NCBI RefSeq assembly: GCF_016909175.1 | Contig: NZ_JAFBFI010000001.1 | Span: 124,001 to 188,000 of the forward strand | Source: Peribacillus deserti | Lineage (GTDB): Bacteria; Bacillota; Bacilli; Bacillales; DSM-1321 | Length of the DNA stretch: 64,000 bases | Direction of reading: 5' to 3' | Shown: piece after piece, positions 26,102 through 35,905 of the stretch | Numbering within the stretch: position 1 is the first letter of the stretch | Layout: the number at the start of each line of letters is the position of its first letter | Made by a program: the position numbers and the translations under genes | The notes under the pieces: generated by a model | Databases searched by the model: none | What the model was told of the DNA's origin: nothing | Seen by the model: the letters and a program-made list of their open reading frames with translations, nothing else

Positions 26102-27277
26102 ATGCCAAAAAGAAATATCGTTTTTGTCATAAATGAATACAATGGCCATGGCGGCGCCCAGCGCGTTGCTTCAATCTTAGCCGAAGATTTTGTTCAAGAT
26201 GGACACAATGTGGCCGTCTTAAGTATTAATGAACAAAAGGATGAATCGAGCTATTTTTCCCGCCGTATACCGGTAACAGTGTTGCATCAGGATGGTTACA
26301 GGGCGCCCATCGCTAAGGAGCTTTCTTCTAACCTGAAGGCGCTCAAATTCAAAACGGTAACCAAAGAGTTAAAGCGCCGCCGCCAGCTGTCTAAGAAAAG
26401 GAAGGAAATCCAGAAATTCTTTGATGCCTACGGACAGGAAGAAGTCTTTGTGATCGTTATTCAGGTCTGGGGGATGCAGTGGATCCAGCATCTATTGTAT
26501 CAGCCTAATATTAAAATTATTGGCCAGAGCCATGAAAGTGTTGCTGCAGCTAAGAGCTCACACAGATATAAACGGATCCTGCGCTATTACCGGCAGGTTT
26601 CCAAATTCTTGCTGCTGACGGAAAAAGATGCAGAGTATTTCCAAGGACTGGGGTTCTCGAATGCAGGAGTTATGTACAATCCTTCTCCTTTCCGCGAAGA
26701 GATCGAACCTGACGTTTTATATAAAAATAAAACAATTGTTTCCACTGGAAGGCTGATTGATGATAAAGGCTTTGATGTCTTAATAGAAGCATTTGCGAAG
26801 GCTTCTCCCGATATGCCTGGATGGAAGCTGCATATTTATGGCGAGGGGCCGGCAAAATCATATCTTCAAAGTTTAATCCATATTTTAGGAATGGAAGACC
26901 ATATTACCTTAAAAGGCCAGACAGCTGATACTCAGTCTGCCTTGACAGCATCCAGCTTCTTTTTGCTTGCTTCGAAAGCAGAAGGACTACCTATGTCATT
27001 AATAGAAGCGCAGGCTTGCGGACTGCCATGCATTTCAACTGACTGTGCACCCGGCATACGTGAAATCGTTGGAGAGTATAATAATGGCCTGCTTGCTCCG
27101 GTAGGGGATGTTCCTCTTCTGTCCCGCCATATAAAACGGCTGGCCACAGATTACGGCTTATTTTTCTCATTCAGTAAAAACGCATATGAGCACAGCAAGA
27201 TATTCGATAAACAAGTGATCAAGAACCAGTGGTATGATCTTTTTGCAGAACTGGGAGGACAGCAAGATGGTAAGTAA
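26102..27277 (+). CDS. GT4-family glycosyltransferase
   Basis: A 391-residue GT-B enzyme. N-terminal acceptor domain starts MPKRNIVFVINEYNGHGGAQ (GGAQR is typical of GT4). The C-terminal donor domain has STGRLIDDKGFDVLIEAFAK, LHIYGEGP and the E-x7-E pair in EGLPMSLIEAQACG (about residue 293). It is likely to add a sugar to the teichoic acid or its linkage unit in the cytoplasm. Its last codons overlap the next gene by 11 bp, so the two are coupled. Confidence 0.85.
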   Translation: MPKRNIVFVINEYNGHGGAQRVASILAEDFVQDGHNVAVLSINEQKDESSYFSRRIPVTVLHQDGYRAPIAKELSSNLKALKFKTVTKELKRRRQLSKKRKEIQKFFDAYGQEEVFVIVIQVWGMQWIQHLLYQPNIKIIGQSHESVAAAKSSHRYKRILRYYRQVSKFLLLTEKDAEYFQGLGFSNAGVMYNPSPFREEIEPDVLYKNKTIVSTGRLIDDKGFDVLIEAFAKASPDMPGWKLHIYGEGPAKSYLQSLIHILGMEDHITLKGQTADTQSALTASSFFLLASKAEGLPMSLIEAQACGLPCISTDCAPGIREIVGEYNNGLLAPVGDVPLLSRHIKRLATDYGLFFSFSKNAYEHSKIFDKQVIKNQWYDLFAELGGQQDGK

Positions 27278-29936
27278 CCTGAAGCACGTTCAAAAAAAGC
27301 CTAAGCTATCGGTCGTTGTGATTGCTTTTAATAATGAATTATATATAGAAGAAGCTCTTGATTCTTTATATGATCAGACCTTCAAAGATCTTGAAGTGAT
27401 TGTCGTTAATGATTTTTCATCTGATCGGACGGGAATTTTGATTGACCGCTATGTGGAAGGAAAGCCGAACTTCAAGGCGGTTCATTTGGAGCAGAACAGC
27501 GGAGGGTGCAGCACGCCGCGGAATACCGGTATTGCCCATGCACAAGGAGAGTATATCATGTTCCTTGATGGGGACGATTGGTATACGATTGATGCATGTG
27601 AAAAACTGGTTGCCGCTATTGAAAGGACAAATTCAGACTTTGTGGCAGGACAGGCAATCCGGACCAATACGTATGATATTTGGTATGAAAAACAGATTTA
27701 TTCTATCGAGCGTGTGAATATCAATATCCGTGAATTCAACTTCCTGTTATTTGATAGTTTATCGGTAAACAAAATTTATAAGCGTTCGTTTCTGGATAAA
27801 CATAACCTTCGATTTCCTGAGGGAATCCATTACGAAGATGTTGTTTTTACAGGAAAAGCATATTTCCTTGCTGAATCGGTAAGTATCATACCAGAACCTG
27901 TTTACTATTGGAGAGTTGTTGAAAATGCGGATGTTAAGTCGATCTCAAACCGCCGCTTTGAATTTGATAACTTCCGAAACCGTATTGTTGCCCACCGGCA
28001 GTATGACAAATTTCTTAAGGAAAGTGGATTCATCCTGTATCAGGGACACAAAAATAACCGGTTCCTGCGCCATGACTTAAAGCTTTACACAAATGACTAC
28101 CTCGAATTTGATGAGGATTATAAAGTGAAATTCCATGCACTTATCCAAGAGTATATGCATGAGGTAATGGACGAATATGCCTTCATAAGGCTGCCCGAAA
28201 GAGACCGGATCATGTACTATCTTCTCTATATCGGCGATAAGGCCGCATTCCAGGATTACTTGTCTTACCTAAATGGATTGCCTGGCAGCATGAACCGGAT
28301 CTATGCTGAAGGGGAGTCATACTACTTCAGGGCAACCAAGCCTGGATTAAATGATAAGAAGTTCCTTGGAATTAATGAAATTGAGATAAACTATCGAATT
28401 AGTGATATAGCTTTAGACAGGGACCAATTCTCCTTTAATGTGGATGCACATGCAGAATCCGTCGACCCGTCTGAGGTGAGTTTCTCCTGGGTGCTTAAGA
28501 ACAGGCAGACTGGGGACACCATCCAAAGGCCGGCTGTGGGGACTAGGGTTGTATTCCCGCTCAACAACATGGCTCCGGGAAATTACTACTTATTTTTATA
28601 TGTGAGTCATCAAGGCAATCTTCATAAAAGGCTTATAAAAAAATCGGTAATAGAAGAACTGCCGAATCTCAAGGCCAAAAATGAGTCTTTATCTAAGGAA
28701 ATTTTTATCAATCATAAAAACTCTTTTGCCATAAAAGTTCTTCCATTACGAAAAGTGGATCAGTTAAAATTCGCGATTCAGAGAAGAAGGAAGAAATATA
28801 AATCAAATGAGAAGCTTACTGGATTAAAAGAAGTTCTAAGCAACTACGCCAAAGGATTGTTTGGAAAACTTCCGCTTCAATCTAATTGGGTTCTGTTTGA
28901 GAGCCATATGGGTAAACAATATAGTGACAGCCCCAAGTATATTTATGAAGAATTATATAAAAACCGCAGCAAATTTAAATATATCTGGGTCTTTGAAAAT
29001 CCTGATGCTGTCCAATTTCCCGGCCCTGCGATAAAAGTAAAGAGAAAAACGCTTCGTCATTACTATTATCTGGTCCGTTCGAAATTCTGGGTTGATAATC
29101 AAGGGATGGCCCGTTTGGCACCCAAGAAAAAACAACAGGTGTATGTACAGACCTGGCACGGCACCCCATTGAAGAGAATGGGCTATGATCAGAAGAAAAC
29201 GCCAAGTGAAGCAGCACTTGAACATCTAAAGACACATACAAGTGCATGGGATTATTTTATTTCGCCAAATCCTTATAGTACGGCTATTTTTAGAAGAGCC
29301 TTCAGGTATGGCGGCGAGATCCTTGAGACGGGATATCCTCGTAACGATGTGTTAATTAAAAAGCCTGAGATAATCTCACAAAAGGTGAAAGAATACTATC
29401 GGATTTCCCCGGAGAAAAAAGTGATTTTATTCGCTCCTACATTCCGTGATTGGGATCCAAATTCGTTCCAGAAGACGCTGGCAGATATTAAGACGCTTAG
29501 TAAATCAATTAATCAGGATTCAGTTGTGCTGTTAAGGCTGCATTATTTATTATCTGATAAGATTCACGATAGAGATCTTCCGGCAAATATCAAGAATGCT
29601 TCCACCTATCAGGATATTCAAGAGCTTTATCTGGCATCAGATGTATTGGTGACCGATTATTCATCCGTCATGTTCGATTATGCCTTATTAGAGCGTCCGA
29701 TCATTCTTTACTGCTATGACTTAGAGGAATATCTATCACGCAGAGGAACTTACTTTGACTTTATCGAAAAATCTCCTGGTCCAGTTTGCGAAACCATTGA
29801 TGAGGTCATTTCCTATCTTGGAAATCCGGAGAGTTTAACTTCATACAATCAAGCATTGAAACAGTTCGCTCAGGAATTTGGAAAGTTAGAGGATGGACAA
29901 GCAGCCCGCAAAGTAATCGAACGGGTTTTTGATTAA
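27267..29936 (+). CDS. GT2 glycosyltransferase fused to CDP-glycerol glycerophosphotransferase (TagF-type)
   Basis: An 889-residue fusion; ATG behind GGGAGGACAGCAAG. Residues 1 to about 330 are GT2: LSVVVIAFNNELYIEEALDS, VNDFSSDRTG and the DXD-like LDGDDW. A central beta-rich linker (about 370-470) follows. Residues about 540-889 are the TagF/TagB domain: YVQTWHGTPLKRMGYD, ETGYPRNDVL, ILFAPTFRDWD and the end motif ASDVLVTDYSSVMFDYALLE. It would both glycosylate and polymerise glycerol phosphate from CDP-glycerol, pointing to a poly(glycerol-P) teichoic acid with sugars. Confidence 0.88.
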   Translation: MVSNLKHVQKKPKLSVVVIAFNNELYIEEALDSLYDQTFKDLEVIVVNDFSSDRTGILIDRYVEGKPNFKAVHLEQNSGGCSTPRNTGIAHAQGEYIMFLDGDDWYTIDACEKLVAAIERTNSDFVAGQAIRTNTYDIWYEKQIYSIERVNINIREFNFLLFDSLSVNKIYKRSFLDKHNLRFPEGIHYEDVVFTGKAYFLAESVSIIPEPVYYWRVVENADVKSISNRRFEFDNFRNRIVAHRQYDKFLKESGFILYQGHKNNRFLRHDLKLYTNDYLEFDEDYKVKFHALIQEYMHEVMDEYAFIRLPERDRIMYYLLYIGDKAAFQDYLSYLNGLPGSMNRIYAEGESYYFRATKPGLNDKKFLGINEIEINYRISDIALDRDQFSFNVDAHAESVDPSEVSFSWVLKNRQTGDTIQRPAVGTRVVFPLNNMAPGNYYLFLYVSHQGNLHKRLIKKSVIEELPNLKAKNESLSKEIFINHKNSFAIKVLPLRKVDQLKFAIQRRRKKYKSNEKLTGLKEVLSNYAKGLFGKLPLQSNWVLFESHMGKQYSDSPKYIYEELYKNRSKFKYIWVFENPDAVQFPGPAIKVKRKTLRHYYYLVRSKFWVDNQGMARLAPKKKQQVYVQTWHGTPLKRMGYDQKKTPSEAALEHLKTHTSAWDYFISPNPYSTAIFRRAFRYGGEILETGYPRNDVLIKKPEIISQKVKEYYRISPEKKVILFAPTFRDWDPNSFQKTLADIKTLSKSINQDSVVLLRLHYLLSDKIHDRDLPANIKNASTYQDIQELYLASDVLVTDYSSVMFDYALLERPIILYCYDLEEYLSRRGTYFDFIEKSPGPVCETIDEVISYLGNPESLTSYNQALKQFAQEFGKLEDGQAARKVIERVFD

Positions 29937-29940
29937 CGTG

Positions 29941-29972
29941 AAAAAAGAGTCGCTCTCATGCTGCTCTTTTTT
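29941..29972 (+). terminator. Terminator after the TagF-type gene
   Basis: AAAAAAGAG / CTCTTTTTT around a 14-base loop; A-rich stem, moderately convincing. Confidence 0.6.
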
Positions 29973-30000
29973 CATTTATTACTAAATGGAGGTGAGAAGT

Positions 30001-31527
30001 ATGTCTGAACTCGTTTCTATAGTGATTCCGGTTTATAATGCTGCTCCCTATTTGGATGATTGTTTACGTTCAGCTGCAAATCAAACCTATAAAACCATAG
30101 AAGTGATCATGATCAATGATGGTTCTACCGATCATAGCGAAGAAATCCTGAAGAAATATGAAGAAGCCGACGATCGCTTTACTCTCTATTCCCAGGAAAA
30201 CCACGGATTAGGCTACACAAGAAATAAAGGAATAGAATTAAGCAGGGGACAGTATGTATTCTTCCTGGATGCAGATGATGAATTGCCTAAAGGGGCACTG
30301 AAAGCCTTGATTACAGCCATGGCGGAGGGTGGAGCCGATTATGCAGCAGGCAAGGTTCTTCGTCTGACGGAAGATTCACAGTATGCACCTAAAAGGCATT
30401 CGGAATTTAACTTATATGAGAAAAAGGAAATGACTACTATTCATGAGAAACCAGAAATGCTCCAGGACAGCATTGCCTGTAATAAGCTCTGGAAAAGGGA
30501 ATTTCTATTCGAGAATGAATTATTTTTTACTGAGGGAAAGTATTATGAAGATCTGCATATGACTTTGAGAGCGGCAGTCCTCGCAAAGGCAATTGCCGTC
30601 ACCAGCCAGGTAGTGTACCTGTGGAGGGTGAGGGAGAATGAAAACAAGCCATCTATCACACAGCAGCAGATGAAGCTCAAGAACACACAGGACCGGCTGA
30701 GTGCCCTACTGTTGAATAGAGACTGGCTAGTTCATTCAAAGGCTCCCCAGAGGATTATTTCTGAACATGATCTGAAAAGTCTGCTGGATGTTTTACGGCT
30801 GCACGTCATTAAATATGCTCTTGTCCATCCTGAGGAAAGAGACGAATGGCAGAAAGAAATAAATAAGTTTCTCGATTTAATACCTGATGAAGAAGCTGTC
30901 AGCCTCCCCCAGAAAGAAAGAGATCTATATAACCTTCTGAAAGAAAAGAATTATAAGGATCTGCTGCTTTTTTCACAGATGTATACAGACACAGAGACCC
31001 GGCCAATAGTGACTCAGCAGGGACTTCACTTTGAGCTTCAGGGGGAGAATAAGTCGTACGATGTTTCTAGATATCTTAAACCTAGTATCACCGTTACAGA
31101 AATAAACATGAAACAAGCAGGGTGGGTGCTGAAAGGGACATTAACGATTCCAAAGGCTTCACACCCAGCTGAAGGAACTCTTTATGGTTCTATACGAAAC
31201 AAAAATGAAACCATAAAGGCTGGCCGGCTTGTCACTAAACCAACTGGCCAAAACCATCTGTACCCTTATGAGCATCAAGATTTTGAGATCAGTATGGATC
31301 CTGAGACATTCGCGGCTAACGCTGTTTATGATTTCTATTTTAGGCTGGATGGGAAGGAACCTGCCCGGGTGAAATTTTCTTCCACTCTTCAGAGTCGTTA
31401 TGAACAAAAGGCTGGGCGAACAAGGCTGTCTCTCTACCGAACGAAGAGGGGCAATCTAAGTTTACAAGTCCGAACAATTTCAATAAAACACATGTTGAAA
31501 ACGATGGTAAAAATGATTTTCAGATAG
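30001..31527 (+). CDS. GT2 glycosyltransferase with C-terminal extension
   Basis: A 508-residue protein; ATG after AAATGGAGGTGAGAAGT. Residues 1 to about 220 are a GT2 domain: LVSIVIPVYNAAPYLDDCLR, MINDGSTDHS, LDADDE and TEGKYYEDLHMTLRA (catalytic base region). The remainder includes a beta-rich domain (about 355-480) like that in the preceding fusion protein, perhaps for polymer binding, but here no TagF domain follows. It ends the wall-polymer cluster and likely decorates the same polymer. Confidence 0.82.
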   Translation: MSELVSIVIPVYNAAPYLDDCLRSAANQTYKTIEVIMINDGSTDHSEEILKKYEEADDRFTLYSQENHGLGYTRNKGIELSRGQYVFFLDADDELPKGALKALITAMAEGGADYAAGKVLRLTEDSQYAPKRHSEFNLYEKKEMTTIHEKPEMLQDSIACNKLWKREFLFENELFFTEGKYYEDLHMTLRAAVLAKAIAVTSQVVYLWRVRENENKPSITQQQMKLKNTQDRLSALLLNRDWLVHSKAPQRIISEHDLKSLLDVLRLHVIKYALVHPEERDEWQKEINKFLDLIPDEEAVSLPQKERDLYNLLKEKNYKDLLLFSQMYTDTETRPIVTQQGLHFELQGENKSYDVSRYLKPSITVTEINMKQAGWVLKGTLTIPKASHPAEGTLYGSIRNKNETIKAGRLVTKPTGQNHLYPYEHQDFEISMDPETFAANAVYDFYFRLDGKEPARVKFSSTLQSRYEQKAGRTRLSLYRTKRGNLSLQVRTISIKHMLKTMVKMIFR

Positions 31528-31598
31528 CTGGTATAGACAAAGCTGGAATGACCGCGCTTTATATAAAGCTGTCGGTTTAATGTTTTCAACTCAGGTTA

Positions 31599-31629
31599 AA
31601 GGATGCTTCAGCTGAAGCATCCTTTTTTT
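31599..31629 (+). terminator. Terminator of the wall-polymer cluster
   Basis: AAAGGATGCTTCAGCTGAAG / CATCCTTTTTTT, near-perfect stem. Confidence 0.9.
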
Positions 31630-31693
31630 CGCTGATAGATAAGCTGCTGGAAGGGGCTGCCTAATTGGGCGTATTTTTTTCTTGCGGCTGAAT

Positions 31694-32605
31694 TTAGCCT
31701 AAATCTTTATCATTTTTAAATAATTTAAGATCCATATTTTTTGTTATTTGGTTTTGAACGTGTTCGAAGTATTTATAATTATTCTGGACTTTAAACAAAT
31801 AAGAAGCTTCCAGCATGGCTTCGCGGCTCCTCTGATATTGATTTAATTGTAATAATATTAATCCTTTTTGATATTTCAAATCTCCTAACAGATATAAAGA
31901 GTCTATCGATATACACTTCAAAATTGCTTCATTAACATATTTAAGGGATAGGGTATATTCGCTGCGTCTGTACAACAGCTTTGAATAGTTATATAAAACA
32001 CGAATATAAATCGTTGTTTTGACAGTCTTCATAGATAATTCCTTAATGATTCTTATTGCTTTTTTATAGGATTCTTCTGCCTGTAGATAGTCTTTACTAT
32101 CATTATAAATATTCCCGATACTGACTAGAATTTCTACCTCTCTCTGAGTAAATTGGGTTTCTTTTTCATAGATATAATACAGTCCGTCTGTTAATAATTG
32201 TAACGCCTTCTCCAAATCATTATGAAGATAGAAAATGCAAACTCCTTTGTGCCACATGAAAAATTGCTTGTCGGCCTTTGAGGTTAACAGCGGATTCTTT
32301 ACTTCTTTTTCAATCAAATCTAGAATTGCTTTAAAATCACTTTCCTTTAGTTTTTGTCGAACAAACAAATCTATGTCATTAAAGTAATCTCTTCTGATAG
32401 AATCCTTGTTCAGGAAAAAATCATTCATACTTATCCCCATACGAATGGATATTCGGTACAAAAAATCAGCAGAGGGAATGATGAATCCACTTTCTAATTT
32501 AGAAATATATGCTTGAGTACAGATTCCATCTGCTAATTCTTTTTGGGTATATTTTCTGGCCTTCCGAATCTCTTTAATGGTTTTTCCTAGTTCTAGAGTA
32601 TCCAT
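31694..32605 (-). CDS. RRNPP-type regulator: XRE HTH plus TPR (PlcR-like)
   Basis: A 303-residue paralogue of the regulator at 11774. HTH: LGKTIKEIRKARKYTQKELA, then AYISKLESGFIIPSADFLYR. TPR-like region: WHKGVCIFYLHNDLEKALQL, VSIGNIYNDSKDYLQAEESY, YNYSKLLYRRSEYTLSLKYV. A gene for a PapR-like exported peptide lies divergently 175 bp away (32781), so this is probably a peptide-sensing quorum regulator acting on its own signal. Targets are not evident from the sequence. Confidence 0.88.
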   Translation of the reverse strand: MDTLELGKTIKEIRKARKYTQKELADGICTQAYISKLESGFIIPSADFLYRISIRMGISMNDFFLNKDSIRRDYFNDIDLFVRQKLKESDFKAILDLIEKEVKNPLLTSKADKQFFMWHKGVCIFYLHNDLEKALQLLTDGLYYIYEKETQFTQREVEILVSIGNIYNDSKDYLQAEESYKKAIRIIKELSMKTVKTTIYIRVLYNYSKLLYRRSEYTLSLKYVNEAILKCISIDSLYLLGDLKYQKGLILLQLNQYQRSREAMLEASYLFKVQNNYKYFEHVQNQITKNMDLKLFKNDKDLG

Positions 32606-32780
32606 GCTTTCTCCTAATATAATTATATTTATATTATTATTAATAGTAACAAAAGCACTTAAAGAAAAACACTATTAATTACCTAAATTGTAAAAATATG
32701 AAATAAATTGACATTTTGATTATTGTTTCGTCTACTATATATTTTCCTTACAGCTTCACAAAAAAAGGAGAATACTTTAA

Positions 32781-32921
32781 ATGAAAAAAATTAAATGGTT
32801 GATGCTACCGATTCTGATTATTGTGCTTTCCTGCAATTTATTATCTAATGCTAACTCTATTAATGTAGCAGGAGATGAGGAATTGCCCACTGCTGACTCT
32901 GTAAGAATAGATGTGTTGTAG
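32781..32921 (+). CDS. PapR/NprX-like signalling peptide precursor
   Basis: A 46-residue precursor: AAAAGGAG ribosome binding site, then MKKIKWLMLPILIIVLSC, a signal peptide, and a short polar tail ending TADSVRIDVL. PlcR-type regulators are encoded next to such genes; the active signal is usually the last 5-8 residues after export, proteolysis and reimport. By analogy the active form may be VRIDVL or a nearby C-terminal fragment. Expression may be driven by TTGACA at about 32708. Too short for standard gene finders. Confidence 0.72.
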   Translation: MKKIKWLMLPILIIVLSCNLLSNANSINVAGDEELPTADSVRIDVL

Positions 32922-33016
32922 GTGATAAAGAAATGCATTAAACACTTAATAAATAAGCCTATGGAATAAATACATGACACCACTTATATAAGGAGTCAGG
33001 CGTATGATATTGATTT

Positions 33017-33043
33017 ACTCCCCGTTAAATGGGGAGTTTTTTT
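33017..33043 (+). terminator. Terminator downstream of the peptide gene
   Basis: ACTCCCC / GGGGAGT with six-base loop and seven T. Confidence 0.9.
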
Positions 33044-33283
33044 GTTCTTTCGCTTAGATTGCTCTGTTTATCTTAGTTAGCTGGAATGAGTTGTCCTGCA
33101 TAGTATCATGTTCAAAGATTGTACTTATATAAGTCCATATACCCGTCCGCTTTTATGCCTTTTGGTTCAATTCTTTATTTTCCGATGGTTTATGGTGGAC
33201 TTGCGTTCCGTTTCTCTCTATTTTGGAAGTAGAGTACTAGATTCGACATAATACTACATAGATTTAGGGAGGAAAAAGTATAC

Positions 33284-34414
33284 ATGATTGACTCGACAAA
33301 AAAGGAAGCAAAAGGTTCATCCCTCGGAAAGGTTTTCGCAAAGGGAATCATCGCTGCCTCAATCCTCGGAAGTACGTTACTGTCCCCTCAATTACCAATA
33401 TCCTCATCTGACCAGGGTGTTGTCAATGCTGCGTCACCAGCCTATACAGTTACAGCCTCGTCTTTAAATGTACGTTCTGGAGCGGGTACAAACTATTCAA
33501 AAATCGGGAGCCTGCCGAAGGGAAGCAGTGTTCAAGTGATTCAAAAGCTGAGCAATGGCTGGTACAAGATTTCATATAGCGGGATGACCGGCTATGTCAG
33601 CGGACAATATGTTAAATCAACGGCCTCTGCCCCTACATATAGAGTGAATGCAACATCCCTTAACGTCCGCACAGGACCAGGTACCAACTATGCAAGAATC
33701 GGCTCATTAAAAAATGGAGCGGTGATACAGGTTATCAAGAAAGAAAGCAACGGCTGGTATAGAATTAACTTTAACGGAAAAACCGGCTATGTGAGTGGTG
33801 AATATGTGACAACAGGCACGGTGACCAGTTCAAAAAGACTGAACGTTCCACTGGTTGCCCAGCGGCCGGAATTACCAAGCGGATGTGAGGCAACAGCTCT
33901 GACCATGGCACTTAACTACTACGGTGTAAAAGTAAGTAAAACAACGGTTGCTAAGAAAATGCCATATGATCCTACCAAACTGGTACGAAATGCAGAAGGA
34001 ACGATCAAAATCTGGGGAGACCCGGATGTCGGCTTTGTAGGAACACCATTTGGCAATGGATATACCATCAACCCGGGACCGCTCAAGAAAGTGCTGGATC
34101 AGTACCGTTCAGGCGGTGTGAATTTAACAGGAAAAAGCTTTTCGGAAGTAGAAAGATACATATCTCTTGGAAAACCAGTACTGGTCTGGTTCACCATCAG
34201 CCACGAAATGCCTTCTAAGCGTACCTGGAAAACACCGAAAGGGAAAACCATCAATGGTGCAAGACCGCTGCACTGTATAGTAGTGACCGGATTTGACGGA
34301 AACTACGTATATTTCAATGACAGTGAAGCGCGAAAAAAAGATATGAAATTGTCTAAATCAAAGTTCATCAGCATTTATAATGCTATGGGTAAACGGGCGC
34401 TAGTAGTAAACTAA
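33284..34414 (+). CDS. Secreted C39-like peptidase with two SH3b wall-binding domains
   Basis: A 376-residue exported protein, ribosome binding site GGGAGGAAAAAG. A long signal peptide (to about residue 49, ending VVNAASPA) precedes two SH3_3 repeats: residues about 52-110 (SSLNVRSGAGTNYSKIGSLP) and about 116-175 (TSLNVRTGPGTNYARIGSLK). The papain-like C39 domain has Cys in SGCEATALTMALNYYG (about 199) and His in ARPLHCIVVTGFDG (about 329), then VYFNDSEA. It likely cleaves a peptide bond in the wall or a surface protein. Monocistronic. Confidence 0.88.
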   Translation: MIDSTKKEAKGSSLGKVFAKGIIAASILGSTLLSPQLPISSSDQGVVNAASPAYTVTASSLNVRSGAGTNYSKIGSLPKGSSVQVIQKLSNGWYKISYSGMTGYVSGQYVKSTASAPTYRVNATSLNVRTGPGTNYARIGSLKNGAVIQVIKKESNGWYRINFNGKTGYVSGEYVTTGTVTSSKRLNVPLVAQRPELPSGCEATALTMALNYYGVKVSKTTVAKKMPYDPTKLVRNAEGTIKIWGDPDVGFVGTPFGNGYTINPGPLKKVLDQYRSGGVNLTGKSFSEVERYISLGKPVLVWFTISHEMPSKRTWKTPKGKTINGARPLHCIVVTGFDGNYVYFNDSEARKKDMKLSKSKFISIYNAMGKRALVVN

Positions 34415-34416
34415 GC

Positions 34417-34457
34417 AAAAAGCATGTATGGGAAAACTCTCGTACATGCTTTTTTTG
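34417..34457 (+). terminator. Terminator of the SH3b-C39 gene
   Basis: AAAAAGCATGTA / TACATGCTTTTTT around a loose loop. Confidence 0.85.
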
Positions 34458-34604
34458 ATGTATATACCGAATGAATATGGGTCATTTCAGTCATTTTTAC
34501 AATTTAAGGAAATAAACGTTTAAATGGTGGTTTGGCGGGAATTTTAAAAGTGTCTAGTTCATGTAAAGTCAGCCTATGGAAATATTCCGAAGGAGTGATT
34601 GAAA

Positions 34605-35087
34605 ATGATACCGATGACAATGAGAGAACTTGAAAGAATTCGCGAGGATTGTAGAAAACTAGTGAATAAACGCGCCTCCGCTTCAGCGGCCGCGGCCGTG
34701 ATACCCCTACCTGGAGTTGACGTCGGTGCGGATATAGCGATAATGACTGAGCTGCTGCAAAAAATTAACCGGAAATTCGGATTATCTGAAGAACAGATCG
34801 ATCACTTAGATGCTGCGACCAAAGGGCAGATTATGGTAATTGCAACTTCAATTGGGAGTGAAATAATAGGCAAGGTTTTAACAAAACAGACCATTATGCT
34901 TTTATTAAAGAAAGTAGGCGGCAGGGTTGCAGCAAAACAGGTTACGAAGTTTATCCCCTTTGTTGGACAGGCGGTTGCTGCAGGCATCAGTTTTGGAGCC
35001 ATGAAGATGCTTGGAAATTCACATATTGATGAATGCTTTGAGGTTTGCAGGCGTGTGATTGAGGAACGAGGTTCACAATCTGCGTAA
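34605..35087 (+). CDS. DUF697-like membrane-associated protein
   Basis: A 160-residue protein; ATG nine bases after GAAGGAG preferred over TTG at 34599. It contains ASAAAAVIPLPGVDVGADIA and FIPFVGQAVAAGISFGAMKM, the two Gly/Ala-rich amphipathic segments of the DUF697/YcjF group found near or within GTPases. Here there is no GTPase domain. The function is unknown; it probably sits at the membrane. The next gene follows after 38 bp and may be cotranscribed. Confidence 0.65.
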   Translation: MIPMTMRELERIREDCRKLVNKRASASAAAAVIPLPGVDVGADIAIMTELLQKINRKFGLSEEQIDHLDAATKGQIMVIATSIGSEIIGKVLTKQTIMLLLKKVGGRVAAKQVTKFIPFVGQAVAAGISFGAMKMLGNSHIDECFEVCRRVIEERGSQSA

Positions 35088-35125
35088 GTGTCAGTCAAAT
35101 ATCTGCTAGGAGGTGCCTTTCCTAG

Positions 35126-35623
35126 ATGAAGAGGCTTTTACAAAAAGCAAACGAACATCTTAGCAAAACGGGTGAGGATGGAGAAAGCAGATATACTCTC
35201 ATCCAAAATAAATTGGGTGACAGGGGAATCAATATTCCCATAACTGCTGATATTTTGAAGTTTATGATCCAAAATAAACAGCCTCATGAGAGTATTCATA
35301 AGATGGATGTAGAGTTTTACGAGTCCTTCTTAAGATTCAGCGGTAAAGCCAAAAAATTCCTTATGGAGATAAAGTTTGAGATTGATCTGCAGCCGCTTAA
35401 GGCAGAGAAGAGGGTTTTATTTTTTGAAGTCAAAGAAATGAAGCCGCTTAATCAGGATTGGATCAAGAGCAGAATATTTAATAGGCCGCCCTTGCTGTCT
35501 TATATAGAAGGAAATATGATACTCGATCTCAATCAATTGGAGGCAGTCAGAAAAGTTCCATTAGGGAGTATAAAGCACTTTGAGCTTAAGGATGATAAGC
35601 TGTGGGTCAAACTAGGTCTCTAA
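35126..35623 (+). CDS. Hypothetical protein
   Basis: A 165-residue protein with ribosome binding site AGGAGGTG. No signal peptide and no known motif. The central segment (KKFLMEIKFEIDLQPLKAEK, RVLFFEVKEMKPL) reads as alternating beta strands, and the C-terminus IKHFELKDDKLWVKLGL is also strand-like. It could be a lipid- or ligand-binding sheet fold, but I cannot assign a family. Likely in an operon with the DUF697-like gene. Confidence 0.6.
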   Translation: MKRLLQKANEHLSKTGEDGESRYTLIQNKLGDRGINIPITADILKFMIQNKQPHESIHKMDVEFYESFLRFSGKAKKFLMEIKFEIDLQPLKAEKRVLFFEVKEMKPLNQDWIKSRIFNRPPLLSYIEGNMILDLNQLEAVRKVPLGSIKHFELKDDKLWVKLGL

Positions 35624-35731
35624 AAAGGGTGTCAAATAGCATCATCGGATATTGTTTTTTTGCAGAGATCAAAAACCTTTAAATGAAGAGCAGTTTCCTT
35701 TTTTAAATGCAGCAGAAAACTAAATCATAGG

Positions 35732-35761
35732 AACGGCCCTCTACTTCAGAGGGCCGTTTTT
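35732..35761. terminator. Bidirectional terminator overlapping the end of a coding region
   Basis: AACGGCCCTC / GAGGGCCGTT with T tail on plus. On the minus strand the stem encodes the last residues (NGPLK) and stop of the 54-residue gene. Confidence 0.8.
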
Positions 35762-35905
35762 ACGAATAGTATAAAATTCAGGGTCATTGTGATCCACAAT
35801 TCCTAATGTTTCTGTATCCACATCATCTAAATCCATACCTAGCTCATATTCAATGGAATCATCTTTAAATAGGCCTTCATAGATTTTTTTAAAAGGATTC
35901 ATCAT
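35741..35905 (-). CDS. Small acidic hypothetical protein
   Basis: A 54-residue protein; ATG (MMNPFKKIYEGLF) after AGAGGTGCTAT. It is rich in Asp/Glu (DLDDVDTETLGIVDHNDPEF). No family recognised. Its stop codon sits in the loop of the terminator hairpin. Confidence 0.55.
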   Translation of the reverse strand: MMNPFKKIYEGLFKDDSIEYELGMDLDDVDTETLGIVDHNDPEFYTIRKNGPLK

